From: Bacillota bacterium
GTDB taxonomy: Bacteria; Bacillota; Clostridia; Clostridiales; Clostridiaceae
Assembly (NCBI GenBank): GCA_030706015.1
Contig: JAUZPI010000041.1
Span: forward strand, 1-40,523
Length of the DNA stretch: 40,523 nt
Direction: 5' to 3'
The notes under the pieces are model-generated. The model ran no database searches. It was not told where the DNA came from and saw only the letters and a list, made by a program, of their open reading frames with translations. Below are positions 14,380-22,624 of this stretch, one piece after another. The position numbers were made by a program, and so were the translations under genes. Within the stretch, counting starts at the first letter, position 1. Each line of letters opens with the position of its first letter.

Positions 14380-14889
14380 ATGGATAGTGTTGTTGTGGCA
14401 TGCTTTGATGTTTATTATTATGAAGATTATGCAAATGCAAGTTGTATTGTTTTTAAAAGAGATAAGCAAGACTACATATTGTCTGAGTATAATGAAATAA
14501 TTAATGGGATAAACGAATATATACCGGGTCAATTCTACAAGAGGGAGTTGCCATGTATATTGCATCTATTTAACAAAGTATCGGAGGCAGTAGATTTTAT
14601 TATTGTTGATAGCTTTGTTTGGTTAAATGATGGAAGTAAAGGATTAGGCGGCTATTTATACGATGCTTTAGAATGCAAAATACCTGTTATTGGAGTTGCC
14701 AAAACATTTTATAAAGATAGCACAAATTATATAGAAGTATATCGCGGAAAGAGCAATAAACCATTATATGTTAGCTCTGTGGGCTTAGATCCTGATTACG
14801 CTGCTGAGTTTGTAAAGGAATTAGATGGAGAATTTAGAATTCCACAAATGCTAAAGCGAGTTGATCAATTATCAAGAAAAATGATATAG
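14380..14889 (+). CDS. Endonuclease V-like protein
   Basis: 169 residues. Endonuclease V cuts DNA or RNA near deaminated purines. Family marks: ACFDVYYYED (first metal aspartate), EYIPGQFYKRELPCIL (the YxPGxLxFRE region, with its glutamate), VDFIIVDSFVWL (third acidic residue), KIPVIGVAKTFY and RGKSNKPLYVSSVG. The usual D-x-H-G-x-A-H-P-R is replaced by VDSFVWLNDGSKG, and the protein is shorter than the roughly 220-residue norm, so activity may differ. The start at 14380 follows GAGGGAG; the upstream ATG at 14347 is rejected. Confidence 0.75.
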   Translation: MDSVVVACFDVYYYEDYANASCIVFKRDKQDYILSEYNEIINGINEYIPGQFYKRELPCILHLFNKVSEAVDFIIVDSFVWLNDGSKGLGGYLYDALECKIPVIGVAKTFYKDSTNYIEVYRGKSNKPLYVSSVGLDPDYAAEFVKELDGEFRIPQMLKRVDQLSRKMI

Positions 14890-14964
14890 GACATTATCAT
14901 ATGCACATCTTTCCAAGGCACAAGGGTGATGGATCTTTGGGGAAGCGAAGTCTCAAGGTTATAA
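14890..14964 (+). repeat. Possible attC relic, right half
   Basis: TCCAAGGCACAAGGGTGATGG, TTGGGGAAGCGAAGTC and GTTATAA (14958-14964) recall the right arms of the array sites. The left box is not convincing. Confidence 0.3.
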
Positions 14965-15044
14965 GAAATATAATTAGTTATGAATTAGAACATAGCAGAG
15001 AGTAATTCACTATGTGAAAGTGTAAGTAGAAAGGATGATCTAAA

Positions 15045-15140
15045 ATTAAGTATTCATGTTATAAATGTAAAGCTGAAGTGGAAGAGGAAGAAAGGTTCGT
15101 TACATATTACGGTGAAGTTCTATGTCCCAAATGCTCCTAA
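15045..15140 (+). CDS. 31-residue zinc-ribbon-like mini protein, non-standard start
   Basis: The frame reads KYSCYKCKAEVEEEERFVTY then YGEVLCPKCS: two CxxC knuckles 22 residues apart, as in zinc ribbons. The only start at a proper distance from AAGGATG is ATT at 15045; ATG-to-ATT decay or a real ATT start are both possible. The DNA over its 5' end repeats the leader of the Uma2 gene (5445-5462). Too short for automatic gene callers. Confidence 0.4.
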   Translation: MKYSCYKCKAEVEEEERFVTYYGEVLCPKCS

Positions 15141-15239
15141 GGAGTAGAAGCATGTACAAATTATATAAAATATGCAACCATTAATTAGTAGGTGTGTTTC
15201 TGTAACATTAGTTAAAAATGTGAATACGGAGGGATAAGG

Positions 15240-15716
15240 ATGATACGGCAGATAGAACGAGATGAAATCGAATTATGTGTACAAGTAATCAGAAAAAGTT
15301 TTGAAACCGTTGCACAAGAATTTAATTTAACAAAAGAGAATTGTCCAGGGCATACAAGTTTTATACAAATAGAAAAACTATATGAGCAGTATGATGAAGG
15401 ACGACGACTCTTTGGTTATTTGCATAACGATATCATTGTAGGTTATTTTTCATTGGGCAAGAATGATGGTGGTAATTCTCAGTTGGAGAATGTTGCTGTA
15501 TTGCCAGAATACCGTCATAAAGGCTATGGAAAAGAAATGATTTTTTTTGCAATGAGTAAAGCTAGGGAAATGGGAAGTAATAAAATGGTTATTGGGATAA
15601 TTGAAGAAAATACAAAATTAAAGGATTGGTACAGTAATATAGGATTTATACATATTGGTGCAAGGAAGTATAATAATTTGCCCTTTAATGTTGGCTTTAT
15701 GGAAATTCAACTTTAG
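15240..15716 (+). CDS. GNAT family N-acetyltransferase
   Basis: 158 residues, Acetyltransf_1 type. IRQIERDEIELCVQVIRKSF is the N-terminal strand-helix, LFGYLHNDIIVGYFSLG the middle sheet, LENVAVLPEYRHKGYGKEMI the acetyl-CoA loop (R-x-K-G-Y-G) and LKDWYSNIGF the C-terminal W/Y helix. Substrate unknown. RBS GGAGGG lies just before the ATG. The first of four acetyltransferase genes within 4.6 kb. Confidence 0.9.
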   Translation: MIRQIERDEIELCVQVIRKSFETVAQEFNLTKENCPGHTSFIQIEKLYEQYDEGRRLFGYLHNDIIVGYFSLGKNDGGNSQLENVAVLPEYRHKGYGKEMIFFAMSKAREMGSNKMVIGIIEENTKLKDWYSNIGFIHIGARKYNNLPFNVGFMEIQL

Positions 15717-15892
15717 ACTTATAATATTTACTATACAACACTTTGGTGTTTATTAATTAACAAAAAGCTAAGCAATTAAGTATTGAAATGACGTTTAATT
15801 TACCTGATTCTGCAGGCTAGCTAAATAATTGAAATATTTGAAGGAGATTTGCCTTGCCAAAAGATTATTTAAATAATATGGAGGAAATATTC

Positions 15893-16252
15893 ATGAGTGC
15901 TACTTCAATGAATGATTATATTAATAATTTAGACGAGAATGGAAAGAAATACGTTTATGAATTTGTTGCTTATATGAAAACTAAGTTTCCACAAATCACA
16001 CCTAAAATCTGCTTTGCTATGCCAATGTGGTGGTTGGGTGCGAAAATGTACGATGGATATGTAGCAATTTCAGCTGCGAAAAAGCATTATTCTATACATT
16101 TTCACGATGAAAACTATATTTTAAAACTTAAAAAAGTCTTACCGAATTGCAGCTTTGGGAAAAGATGCATCAATATTAAATATGGTGATGAGCAATCTAT
16201 TTTTATTGTTAAAGAAAATATAGAGGACTATTTTAACAGTAAATTATTATAA
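15893..16252 (+). CDS. DUF1801 (YdhG-like) family protein
   Basis: About 119 residues. SMNDYINNLDENGKKYVYEF, KICFAMPMWWLGAKM and ISAAKKHYSIHFHDENYILK follow the DUF1801 plan (D-Y-I-x-x-L ... P-E/K-I-x-Y-x-M-P-x-F ... A-x-K-x-H-x-x-x-Y). Bacillus YdhG (Fra) of this family is an iron chaperone; whether this one is too is unknown. Start choice: ATG 15893 follows TGGAGG; an in-frame TTG at 15854 after AAGGAG is a fair alternative giving 132 residues. Confidence 0.8.
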   Translation: MSATSMNDYINNLDENGKKYVYEFVAYMKTKFPQITPKICFAMPMWWLGAKMYDGYVAISAAKKHYSIHFHDENYILKLKKVLPNCSFGKRCINIKYGDEQSIFIVKENIEDYFNSKLL

Positions 16253-16276
16253 AAATTAAAATGGAAAAGAGGGGTA

Positions 16277-16378
16277 TTGAAAGCATTAGTGAAAGCTAAT
16301 GTACTTAACAAGGGGCAGATATATGCTTGTTCAGACATGGAAGAAGGTAAGACTTGGTTAGTTAGTGATTCAAATTAA
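16277..16378 (+). CDS. 33-residue hypothetical protein
   Basis: TTG start after AGAGGGG, reading MKALVKANVLNKGQIYACSD then MEEGKTWLVSDSN. The length and the good RBS fit a small real gene, but with so few residues the call is tentative. It lies between the DUF1801 gene and an acetyltransferase gene, 40 bases before the latter. Confidence 0.35.
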   Translation: MKALVKANVLNKGQIYACSDMEEGKTWLVSDSN

Positions 16379-16418
16379 TAGTAAGTACTGATTATATACG
16401 AAAGAAAGGGGATTTTCT

Positions 16419-16898
16419 ATGCCTGATATGTTAGTTAAATTATATAATGTAAATGAAGAGACAAAGCTTTTTAGAGATTTACAAGAGCAGGGAATTACCA
16501 TTAAGAAAGTATTATCTCCTGACAGAACAAAAGTCTTAGAATTTGTTAAAGAAAATTTTAATAATAATTGGGTAAATGAATGTAAAGCGGCGTTTTCAAA
16601 CAATCCTATAACTTGTTATGTTGCAGTTAGAGATAAAGAAGTTATTGGCTTTGCGTGTTATGATGCTACAGCTAAAAATTATTTTGGTCCAACAGGTGTA
16701 TTAGAATGTGAGCGAGGGAAAGGAGTAGGAAGAGCATTATTAAATAAAAGCTTATTATCAATGTGGGAAGACGGATTTGGTTATGCAATAATAGGTTGGA
16801 CAAATAAAGCAATTGGATTTTATGAAAAAACAGTTCAGGCTGTAGTAATAGAAGACTCGTCTCCTGGTATTTACAAAAGAATGATAGAAATGGATTAA
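16419..16898 (+). CDS. GNAT family N-acetyltransferase
   Basis: 159 residues. FVKENFNNNWVNECKAAFSN, YVAVRDKEVIGFACYD, GPTGVLECERGKGVGRALL (acetyl-CoA loop R-G-K-G-V-G) and a C-terminal AIGFYEKTV segment. Its N-terminal 40 residues (LVKLYNVNEETKLFRDLQEQ) are an extra helix region before the GNAT core. RBS AAAGGGGA. Substrate unknown. Confidence 0.85.
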   Translation: MPDMLVKLYNVNEETKLFRDLQEQGITIKKVLSPDRTKVLEFVKENFNNNWVNECKAAFSNNPITCYVAVRDKEVIGFACYDATAKNYFGPTGVLECERGKGVGRALLNKSLLSMWEDGFGYAIIGWTNKAIGFYEKTVQAVVIEDSSPGIYKRMIEMD

Positions 16899-17022
16899 AT
16901 TTATTAATTCTCTTCTTAAGGTGTTAATAACCATACTTTGTGCTGTAAAAGGGACTAAAATTAAGGTGGGGAATATATTGCAGGAATAGAAAAAAACAAT
17001 TAAAGAAAGTGAGATTAATAGT

Positions 17023-17826
17023 ATGTATGTTGAATTAATACAGGATGAGTTTATAAAAGTAAAAACTTTTTTTGATAAAAATAAATACCAAATTCCTGCT
17101 CTTGCAGTTATTAATAGAAATTTCCCCGGAAGAATATTTGTAGATAACAAGAATAAACCTGAAATTGCGCTTATTTGGGCTATTTCTAGATGGTCCTATA
17201 TTTCATGTGAAAAGTTTTTACCACAACATATGATTTTTATAAGAACTGTCTTAAATAATGAAATTATTCCTATCATAAGGGCAGTTTCTGAAAGACGTTT
17301 TGAGGTTTATGCAGATAACAATATAGAATGGGACGACATGCTAAATAAGTCATTAGGTGAGTATCAGGTTCATAAGCATTATGAAAACACTTTTGTTTTA
17401 AATAAAGAAAAATTAAAAGAATTTTCTTCTAGGTTAGAAGTGCCTAAAGAAATCGAAATAAGTGAAATAAATTATCCTATTGTCCCTGAAGAGTACGGCA
17501 GATATGTTATGCATGATGAATTTGAAAGGGTAGTTTACGGTATGACATTAAACAAAAATGATAATGTAATATCTCAATGCTTAAATAATGGATTTATTTG
17601 TGAGAATAACTATTTCATTGATATTGATACCTTTGATAATGAAGAAAGAAATAAGGGTTATGGAACAATTATTGCATACAGCTTAATAAGTAATCAATTA
17701 AAAAAAGGTTTGATACCACTGTGGGAGACTACAATTAATAATTTGCCCTCTCAAAGAGTTGCAAATAAATTAGGCTTTGAGAAAATAGAGGAGTATCCAG
17801 TATATTCTATAACGGGTTTTGTATGA
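17023..17826 (+). CDS. GNAT_acetyltran-type (PF12746-like) acetyltransferase
   Basis: 267 residues, the two-part family in which a divergent N-terminal half precedes a GNAT core. The core has CLNNGFICENNYFIDIDTFD, NEERNKGYGTIIAYSLISNQ (acetyl-CoA loop), LIPLWETTINNLPSQRVANK and the ending LGFEKIEEYPVYSITGF. The W-E/D-x-x-N-x-x-S-x-x-x-A-x-K-L-G signature is shared with the gene at 19031, so the two are paralogues. The RBS is weak (AAAGTGAG). Confidence 0.8.
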   Translation: MYVELIQDEFIKVKTFFDKNKYQIPALAVINRNFPGRIFVDNKNKPEIALIWAISRWSYISCEKFLPQHMIFIRTVLNNEIIPIIRAVSERRFEVYADNNIEWDDMLNKSLGEYQVHKHYENTFVLNKEKLKEFSSRLEVPKEIEISEINYPIVPEEYGRYVMHDEFERVVYGMTLNKNDNVISQCLNNGFICENNYFIDIDTFDNEERNKGYGTIIAYSLISNQLKKGLIPLWETTINNLPSQRVANKLGFEKIEEYPVYSITGFV

Positions 17827-17845
17827 TTCATAACAAAGATATAGT

Positions 17846-18043
17846 TTGTACCACAAGACGAATATAAAACTTGTCGGGATTGTGATCCTTGGGTTTTATA
17901 TTATTTGTATCTTGATTCTTTGCACCCTGCCTTCGTACATTAAGCTGAGAGATAGAGGAATAACAACCATAAGAGATAGTGTGTCAACTATAAATGATGC
18001 TGTAGCATACCTTAAGAATAAAAAAGCTAAAAGAAAAGAATAG
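17846..18043 (+). CDS. Small single-pass membrane protein
   Basis: 65 residues from a TTG codon with no clear RBS. Residues 8-30 (KLVGIVILGFYIICILILCT) form a transmembrane helix, followed by a charged tail (RDRGITTIRDSVSTINDAVA, then KNKKAKRKE). The sequence looks protein-like, but the start is unsure. It lies between an acetyltransferase and a methyltransferase gene. Function unknown. Confidence 0.45.
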   Translation: MYHKTNIKLVGIVILGFYIICILILCTLPSYIKLRDRGITTIRDSVSTINDAVAYLKNKKAKRKE

Positions 18044-18074
18044 GTAATACAAATTTTTATGGCGGTGATAAACA

Positions 18075-18857
18075 GTGAAAAATAAATTAACACTTGATAT
18101 TCTTTGTAATCCATATACACATAATAAACTAGAGAAAATATCAAAGGATAAAGATGAATTTCTTATTGATGTTGAAACAGGGCAAAAATTTTTAATACAA
18201 GATGATGTTCCTGCTTTTATTAGTTCTTCAGATATTAATGGTGCAAATGAGGATAGTACAAAGTTTTATAACTCATTTGCTCCTTTTTACGAATTAGGGC
18301 AGAAAGTTTACTATTCTTTTTTTGGTGGAGAAGAGAAAGCAAGAAATGATTATTTAAAATATCTTAATATAAAGGAAGGAGACAAGGTTCTTGAAGTATC
18401 TGTAGGTACGGGGGCAAATATTCGTTTTCTTCCAAGAAGTGCACAATACTTTGGTTTAGATATTTCACTTGGTCAACTTAAACAATGCAGTAAAAATAGT
18501 GAAAAGTACGGCCTTAATATTGAATTATTTTGGGGGAACGCAGAGTACTTACCATTTCGGGATGAAGCTTTTGATGTGGTTTATCATATTGGCGGCATAA
18601 ACTTTTTTAATAACAAGAAAAAAGCCATTGAAGAGATGATTAGAGTTTCAAAAAAAGGAACAAAGCTATTGATTGCAGATGAAACAGAAAAAGTCGCAAA
18701 ATTCTATGAGAAAATCCCATACTTTAGAGGACCTTTTAAAAATAGGGAAGGTACAATTTCTGCTCCGGTTGACTTGTTACCTGAGAATGTTAAGGATATT
18801 AAAGTAACAGAAATCAGAAAAGGTACTTTGTATTGTCTGGAATTTATAAAGATATGA
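18075..18857 (+). CDS. SAM-dependent methyltransferase with Trm112-like N-terminus
   Basis: 260 residues, GTG start after GGCGGTG. Residues 4-46 (LDILCNPYTHNKLEKI, GQKFLIQDDVPAFI) are a Trm112-like zinc-ribbon domain that has lost most cysteines. Then a Rossmann methyltransferase: DKVLEVSVGTGANIRFLP (motif I, glycine loop), YFGLDISLGQLKQC (acidic end of strand 2), FWGNAEYLPFRDEAFDVVYH and MIRVSKKGTKLLIAD. It is close to the UbiE/CoQ5-like group. Substrate unknown. Confidence 0.85.
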   Translation: MKNKLTLDILCNPYTHNKLEKISKDKDEFLIDVETGQKFLIQDDVPAFISSSDINGANEDSTKFYNSFAPFYELGQKVYYSFFGGEEKARNDYLKYLNIKEGDKVLEVSVGTGANIRFLPRSAQYFGLDISLGQLKQCSKNSEKYGLNIELFWGNAEYLPFRDEAFDVVYHIGGINFFNNKKKAIEEMIRVSKKGTKLLIADETEKVAKFYEKIPYFRGPFKNREGTISAPVDLLPENVKDIKVTEIRKGTLYCLEFIKI

Positions 18858-18911
18858 AAATAATTACTTTTATAAAATCCATAAGGACAGCCCGTCAAAT
18901 AAAAAATGTTT

Positions 18912-18938
18912 CTACCCGCTTTAGCAGGTAGATTTTTT
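18912..18938 (+). terminator. Intrinsic terminator
   Basis: CTACCCGC / GCAGGTAG around TTTA (one mismatch), followed by ATTTTTTT. It ends the methyltransferase transcript and begins a terminator-plus-promoter module. Confidence 0.75.
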
Positions 18939-18965
18939 TATATGGCAATATGTTAATTTGTGGTT

Positions 18966-18971
18966 TATAAT
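18966..18971 (+). promoter_or_regulatory. Recurrent promoter-like box
   Basis: TATAAT within ATGTTAATTTGTGG / TTTATAATCTATATATAGG, 35 bases after the hairpin and 60 bases before the gene at 19031. Confidence 0.55.
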
Positions 18972-19030
18972 CTATATATAGGATGATGAGCAAAAGTTAA
19001 GTGATTTTTTATAAATGTGGAGGATATCAA

Positions 19031-19804
19031 ATGCAGTGCTTAAAGGAAGAAGATTTGTATAGAATTACTCCCATATTTGATGGTTGGAACGAAACCCTTT
19101 TATGGTCGTGTCTGCAGGGATATATGGGAAATGCCTGGGCTGATGATATTGAAAATCCAAAATCGGCGCAGATTATAACTGGAGACTTCTGTTTTTTCGC
19201 AGGTACTCCCAATATTGAACTGATAAAGAATATACCTGAATACTTTTCATCACAGTGTATTTTAATGATACCGCAAAGTGATGAATGGGGAAGTTTGATT
19301 GAGCAGCAATATGAAAATAACTATCAGAAGTTTATGAGATATGCTATTAAGAAGGAACATGATATTTTTGATACTAAAAAACTGCAATCATTTATTGAAA
19401 GGCTGCCATCCACATATAACATAAGCCAGATAGATGAAGGGATATATAATAAAATTATGTCAGAGGACTGGTCAAAGGATTTATGTTCTCAATTTCCTAC
19501 TTACAATGATTATAAAAAATATGGACTTGGTTTTGTAATAATGCATAATGATAGGGTTGTAAGTGGTGCATCCTCCTATACAGTCTATAACAAGGGAATA
19601 GAAATTGAAATAGATACACAAGAGGAATATCGTAGAAATGGACTAGCACTTGTTTGTGCTTCAAAACTAATTTTTGAATGTTTGAATAGAGGACTTTATC
19701 CTAGTTGGGATGCTGCAAACAAAGAATCAGCTGCTTTGGCAGCAAAACTAGGTTATCATTTAGAAAAAGAGTATACTACATACTCAATTACTGGTCTTAG
19801 GTAA
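19031..19804 (+). CDS. GNAT_acetyltran-type (PF12746-like) acetyltransferase
   Basis: 257 residues. N-terminal half: ITPIFDGWNETLLWSCLQGY, GNAWADD, FCFFAGTPN, typical of this family. C-terminal GNAT core: VVSGASSYTVYNKGIEIEID, QEEYRRNGLALVCASKL (acetyl-CoA loop) and LYPSWDAANKESAALAAKLG, ending in YSITG like its paralogue at 17023. The start at 19031 follows TGGAGG; the ATG at 19001 is rejected. Substrate unknown. Confidence 0.85.
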   Translation: MQCLKEEDLYRITPIFDGWNETLLWSCLQGYMGNAWADDIENPKSAQIITGDFCFFAGTPNIELIKNIPEYFSSQCILMIPQSDEWGSLIEQQYENNYQKFMRYAIKKEHDIFDTKKLQSFIERLPSTYNISQIDEGIYNKIMSEDWSKDLCSQFPTYNDYKKYGLGFVIMHNDRVVSGASSYTVYNKGIEIEIDTQEEYRRNGLALVCASKLIFECLNRGLYPSWDAANKESAALAAKLGYHLEKEYTTYSITGLR

Positions 19805-19924
19805 TTAAATAAGTAAATTGGTGGTTCTCTATATTTAAGACAAGCCTTTAAAAACAAAGCGACATAACTGCATAGGGTACTAGACAAGTTAAAGAATAGT
19901 TTTTATATTGAGAGGAAGATTACT

Positions 19925-20983
19925 ATGGATTCAAAGAATATTAATTTTCAAAGTGAAACAACTAATGAACACTCTAGTTCAGAAAATGAAAGAAAGGTTA
20001 AACAACCTCCAGTATTATTTAACAGCACTCAAGATCTTATTGCACAAGCAGAAGAATTGCTTGGTCATAAAATGATAGTTTATTGGACATCTGGTAGAGG
20101 AGCTGTGTGTCAGAATGATATATTAGCACTTTATGAAATTTTTAAAATAATAGGCAAAAACGAACAATTATCAATTTTTATTAAGTCTAATGGCGGGGAT
20201 GTGGAAGCCGCACTTAGGATAGTAAATCTTATAAGAACATACAGCAAAAATGTTACAGCACTTATTCCTCTAAATTGTGCATCTGCTGCAACAATGATTG
20301 CACTAGGTGCAAATGAAATTGCTATGGGACCATTATCATATATCACTGCAATAGATTCATCAATTAGACATGATTTATCGCCTATAGATGAATGTGACAA
20401 TTCCAGAGTAAGAGTGAGCCAAGATGAACTTCAAAGAATTATTAATCTTTGGGGAGAGAATTCAAAGGAACATCATGGTCATCCATTTACAGACTTATTC
20501 AAATATGTACACCCGTTGGTTATTGGAGCGCTTGACAGATCAAGCTGCTTATCCATAAAGATATGTCAGGAGATATTGTCCTATCATATTGATGATGATA
20601 ATGAATGTAATAGAATAAGCAATCATTTAAATTCCGATTATCCATCACACGGATATCCAATAACGGCAAGGGAAGCAAAACGTATTGGATTAAATATTGT
20701 GGAGATAGATGAAAATGTTAATAATGTTTTACTTGAATTAAATAAATGTTATTCAGAAATGGCTCAGAAGGCTTTGACAGACTACGATGAGAATAACTAT
20801 CATGATAATGAAATTTTAAATATTCTTGAAGCTAAAGATACTCAAATATATTATCAAAATGATAAGGATTGGAATTATGTTTCTAATGAAAGAAGATGGC
20901 AAGTACTTAATGATGAAAGCTCTTGGCGTAAAGTTAAAGTTGAGGATGAAAAGGTTGTAAATGAAATTTTTTATATTACATAG
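19925..20983 (+). CDS. ClpP-fold serine dehydrogenase proteinase-like (SDH_sah) protein
   Basis: 352 residues. The ClpP/crotonase core spans about residues 45-170: MIVYWTSGRGAVCQNDI, LSIFIKSNGGDVEAALRIVN (oxyanion glycine pair), LIPLNCASAATMIALGANEI with the candidate nucleophile serine, and MGPLSYITAIDSSI. This matches the SDH_sah family of soluble, SppA-like enzymes in archaea and bacteria. The C-terminal 100 residues (YYQNDKDWNYVSNERRWQVL) are an extension of unknown role. RBS GAGAGGAAG. Cytosolic, as no signal peptide is seen. Confidence 0.8.
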   Translation: MDSKNINFQSETTNEHSSSENERKVKQPPVLFNSTQDLIAQAEELLGHKMIVYWTSGRGAVCQNDILALYEIFKIIGKNEQLSIFIKSNGGDVEAALRIVNLIRTYSKNVTALIPLNCASAATMIALGANEIAMGPLSYITAIDSSIRHDLSPIDECDNSRVRVSQDELQRIINLWGENSKEHHGHPFTDLFKYVHPLVIGALDRSSCLSIKICQEILSYHIDDDNECNRISNHLNSDYPSHGYPITAREAKRIGLNIVEIDENVNNVLLELNKCYSEMAQKALTDYDENNYHDNEILNILEAKDTQIYYQNDKDWNYVSNERRWQVLNDESSWRKVKVEDEKVVNEIFYIT

Positions 20984-21064
20984 AAGTAATTATATCATTT
21001 CTTTACAACATAGGCTTAGAATATTTGCTGAAAATATATAAAAAAGGGCAGAAATAAAATGCTT

Positions 21065-21092
21065 CCGTCAGCTTAAGGCTGACGGATTTTTA
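21065..21092 (+). terminator. Intrinsic terminator
   Basis: Perfect stem CCGTCAGC / GCTGACGG with a short loop, followed by ATTTTT. The second free-standing copy of the module. Confidence 0.8.
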
Positions 21093-21118
21093 ATATAGCA
21101 AGGTGTAAATTCATGGTT

Positions 21119-21124
21119 TATAAT
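21119..21124 (+). promoter_or_regulatory. Recurrent promoter-like box
   Basis: TATAAT within GTGTAAATTCATGG / TTTATAATTTATATATAGG, about 100 bases before the AAC(6')-like gene. Confidence 0.55.
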
Positions 21125-21225
21125 TTATATATAGGTATTAGTCGAAAAATAACACATATTATCTGGTAGTATATGCACATGCTTTGGCAGAGTTTTCGGT
21201 AGTGTAAGAAAGTGAAGGGAAGATA

Positions 21226-21780
21226 ATGAATTTAATGTATGATATTAGTTTAATAAGTTTTAAAAGATTAAGCATTTCTGATTTAGGGCATTTACATAAA
21301 TGGTTAAATTGTGATTATGTTACAGAATGGTATAGTAAGAAGAAATGGACCATGGAGGAGATACAAGAAAAATACATACCATATATAAAGAATGAGAAAC
21401 CAACTCGAAGCTATCTTATACTATATAATAATGTCCCAATAGGCTATATACAAACTTATAAGATAAATGACTACCCTGATTATGCAAGCGTTGTTGATGT
21501 TGATGAAAATGCTGCAGGCTTAGATTTGTTTATTGGTGAACAGAAATATTTTCATAAGGGATTAGGAAAACACATAATCAATAAATTTCTCAGAAATATA
21601 GTATTCTCATTAAGTGATGTAGAAAGTTGTATCTTGGGGCCTGAACCCCAAAATATTGCAGCGATAAAAACATATGAAAAAGCAGGTTTTAAATATATCA
21701 AAACAATTCAAGTGGAGGATGAAGATGAACCCGAATACATAATGAGAATTGGTAAAAATGAAATCGCCGAAATTAAATAG
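21226..21780 (+). CDS. AAC(6')-like aminoglycoside N-acetyltransferase family protein
   Basis: 184 residues of the GNAT fold with AAC(6')-type landmarks: LGHLHKWLNCDYVTEWYSKK, an IGYIQTYKINDYPDYASVVD middle, AAGLDLFIGEQKYFHKGLGK (acetyl-CoA loop H-K-G-L-G) and LGPEPQNIAAIKTYEKAGFK, which parallels the D-P-x-P-x-N-x-R-A-I-x-x-Y-E-K-A-G-F box of AAC(6') enzymes. Whether it gives aminoglycoside resistance is unknown; chromosomal homologues often do not. ATG at 21226 follows a weak GAAGGGAAG. Confidence 0.8.
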   Translation: MNLMYDISLISFKRLSISDLGHLHKWLNCDYVTEWYSKKKWTMEEIQEKYIPYIKNEKPTRSYLILYNNVPIGYIQTYKINDYPDYASVVDVDENAAGLDLFIGEQKYFHKGLGKHIINKFLRNIVFSLSDVESCILGPEPQNIAAIKTYEKAGFKYIKTIQVEDEDEPEYIMRIGKNEIAEIK

Positions 21781-21976
21781 TAGGTATTATTTTATGTATC
21801 GGTGGTAACAACAAAATAATCTGCTGGTTGCATTTGAATATGTACAGGAGGTGTTTACAGCATTTAAGGGAGAATACACAAAACTAGTTTTGTGGGGATG
21901 CAATCCATATAAGGAGTTATAAACTGTGAATTTGGAGATATAATTAAAAAAATAGATATACGGAGGTATAATAAAA

Positions 21977-22597
21977 ATGAGTTTTGATGAAAGTGCAAAA
22001 AATTGGGACACTGATAAAAGAATTGCTAGAGCAAAAATAATAGCAAATGAAATAAGTAATTCAATTGATATTAGTAAGGATTGCTCTGCTATGGAGTTTG
22101 GATGTGGAACAGGACTTGTGAGCTTTAATCTTTATAGTAAATTTAAGAGTATTACTCTTGTTGATTCGTCAAAGGGAATGATCGATATACTTAACTCTAA
22201 AATTGATAAAAATGAAATGGAAAATATGTCAGCTCTTCATTTGGATATATTAAAAGAAAAATATTTAGATTTGAAGTTTGATGTTATTTATAGTTCTATG
22301 GTGCTGCACCATATTCATGATACGAAAGGTATAATAAAGGAATTTTATAAATTGCTTAACAAGGACGGTTATCTATGTATCGTGGATCTAAACGAAGAAG
22401 ATGGAAGTTTTCACAGGGAATACCCGGACTTTGATGGTCATAATGGTTTTAATCAAGAAAAGTTAAAAAGCATTTTATGTGATAGCGGTTTTGATGACGT
22501 AGAATCAAATACCTTTTTTTACGATAAAAAGATTATTGAAGATCAAAAAGTTGACTATTCTCTTTTTATAATGAAGGCAAGGAAGCTCCCAAAATAA
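21977..22597 (+). CDS. Class I SAM-dependent methyltransferase
   Basis: 206 residues: SFDESAKNWDTDKRIARAKI, motif I SAMEFGCGTGLVSFNL, strand-2 acidic residue in ITLVDSSKGMIDIL, DVIYSSMVLHHIHDTKGI (motif IV and post helix) and LLNKDGYLCIVDLNEEDGSF. The N-terminal W-D-x-D-x-R pattern is common in small-molecule methyltransferases. RBS ACGGAGGT. Substrate unknown. Confidence 0.85.
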   Translation: MSFDESAKNWDTDKRIARAKIIANEISNSIDISKDCSAMEFGCGTGLVSFNLYSKFKSITLVDSSKGMIDILNSKIDKNEMENMSALHLDILKEKYLDLKFDVIYSSMVLHHIHDTKGIIKEFYKLLNKDGYLCIVDLNEEDGSFHREYPDFDGHNGFNQEKLKSILCDSGFDDVESNTFFYDKKIIEDQKVDYSLFIMKARKLPK

Positions 22598-22624
22598 ATT
22601 AATTAGGGGAGGATAAAGGTTGAG

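Noticed and set aside
15726..15830. ATTAAC at about 15757 and GTTTAAT near 15790 as an attC site
   Set aside because: The boxes fit, but there are no inner arms and the DNA is AT-rich enough for chance.
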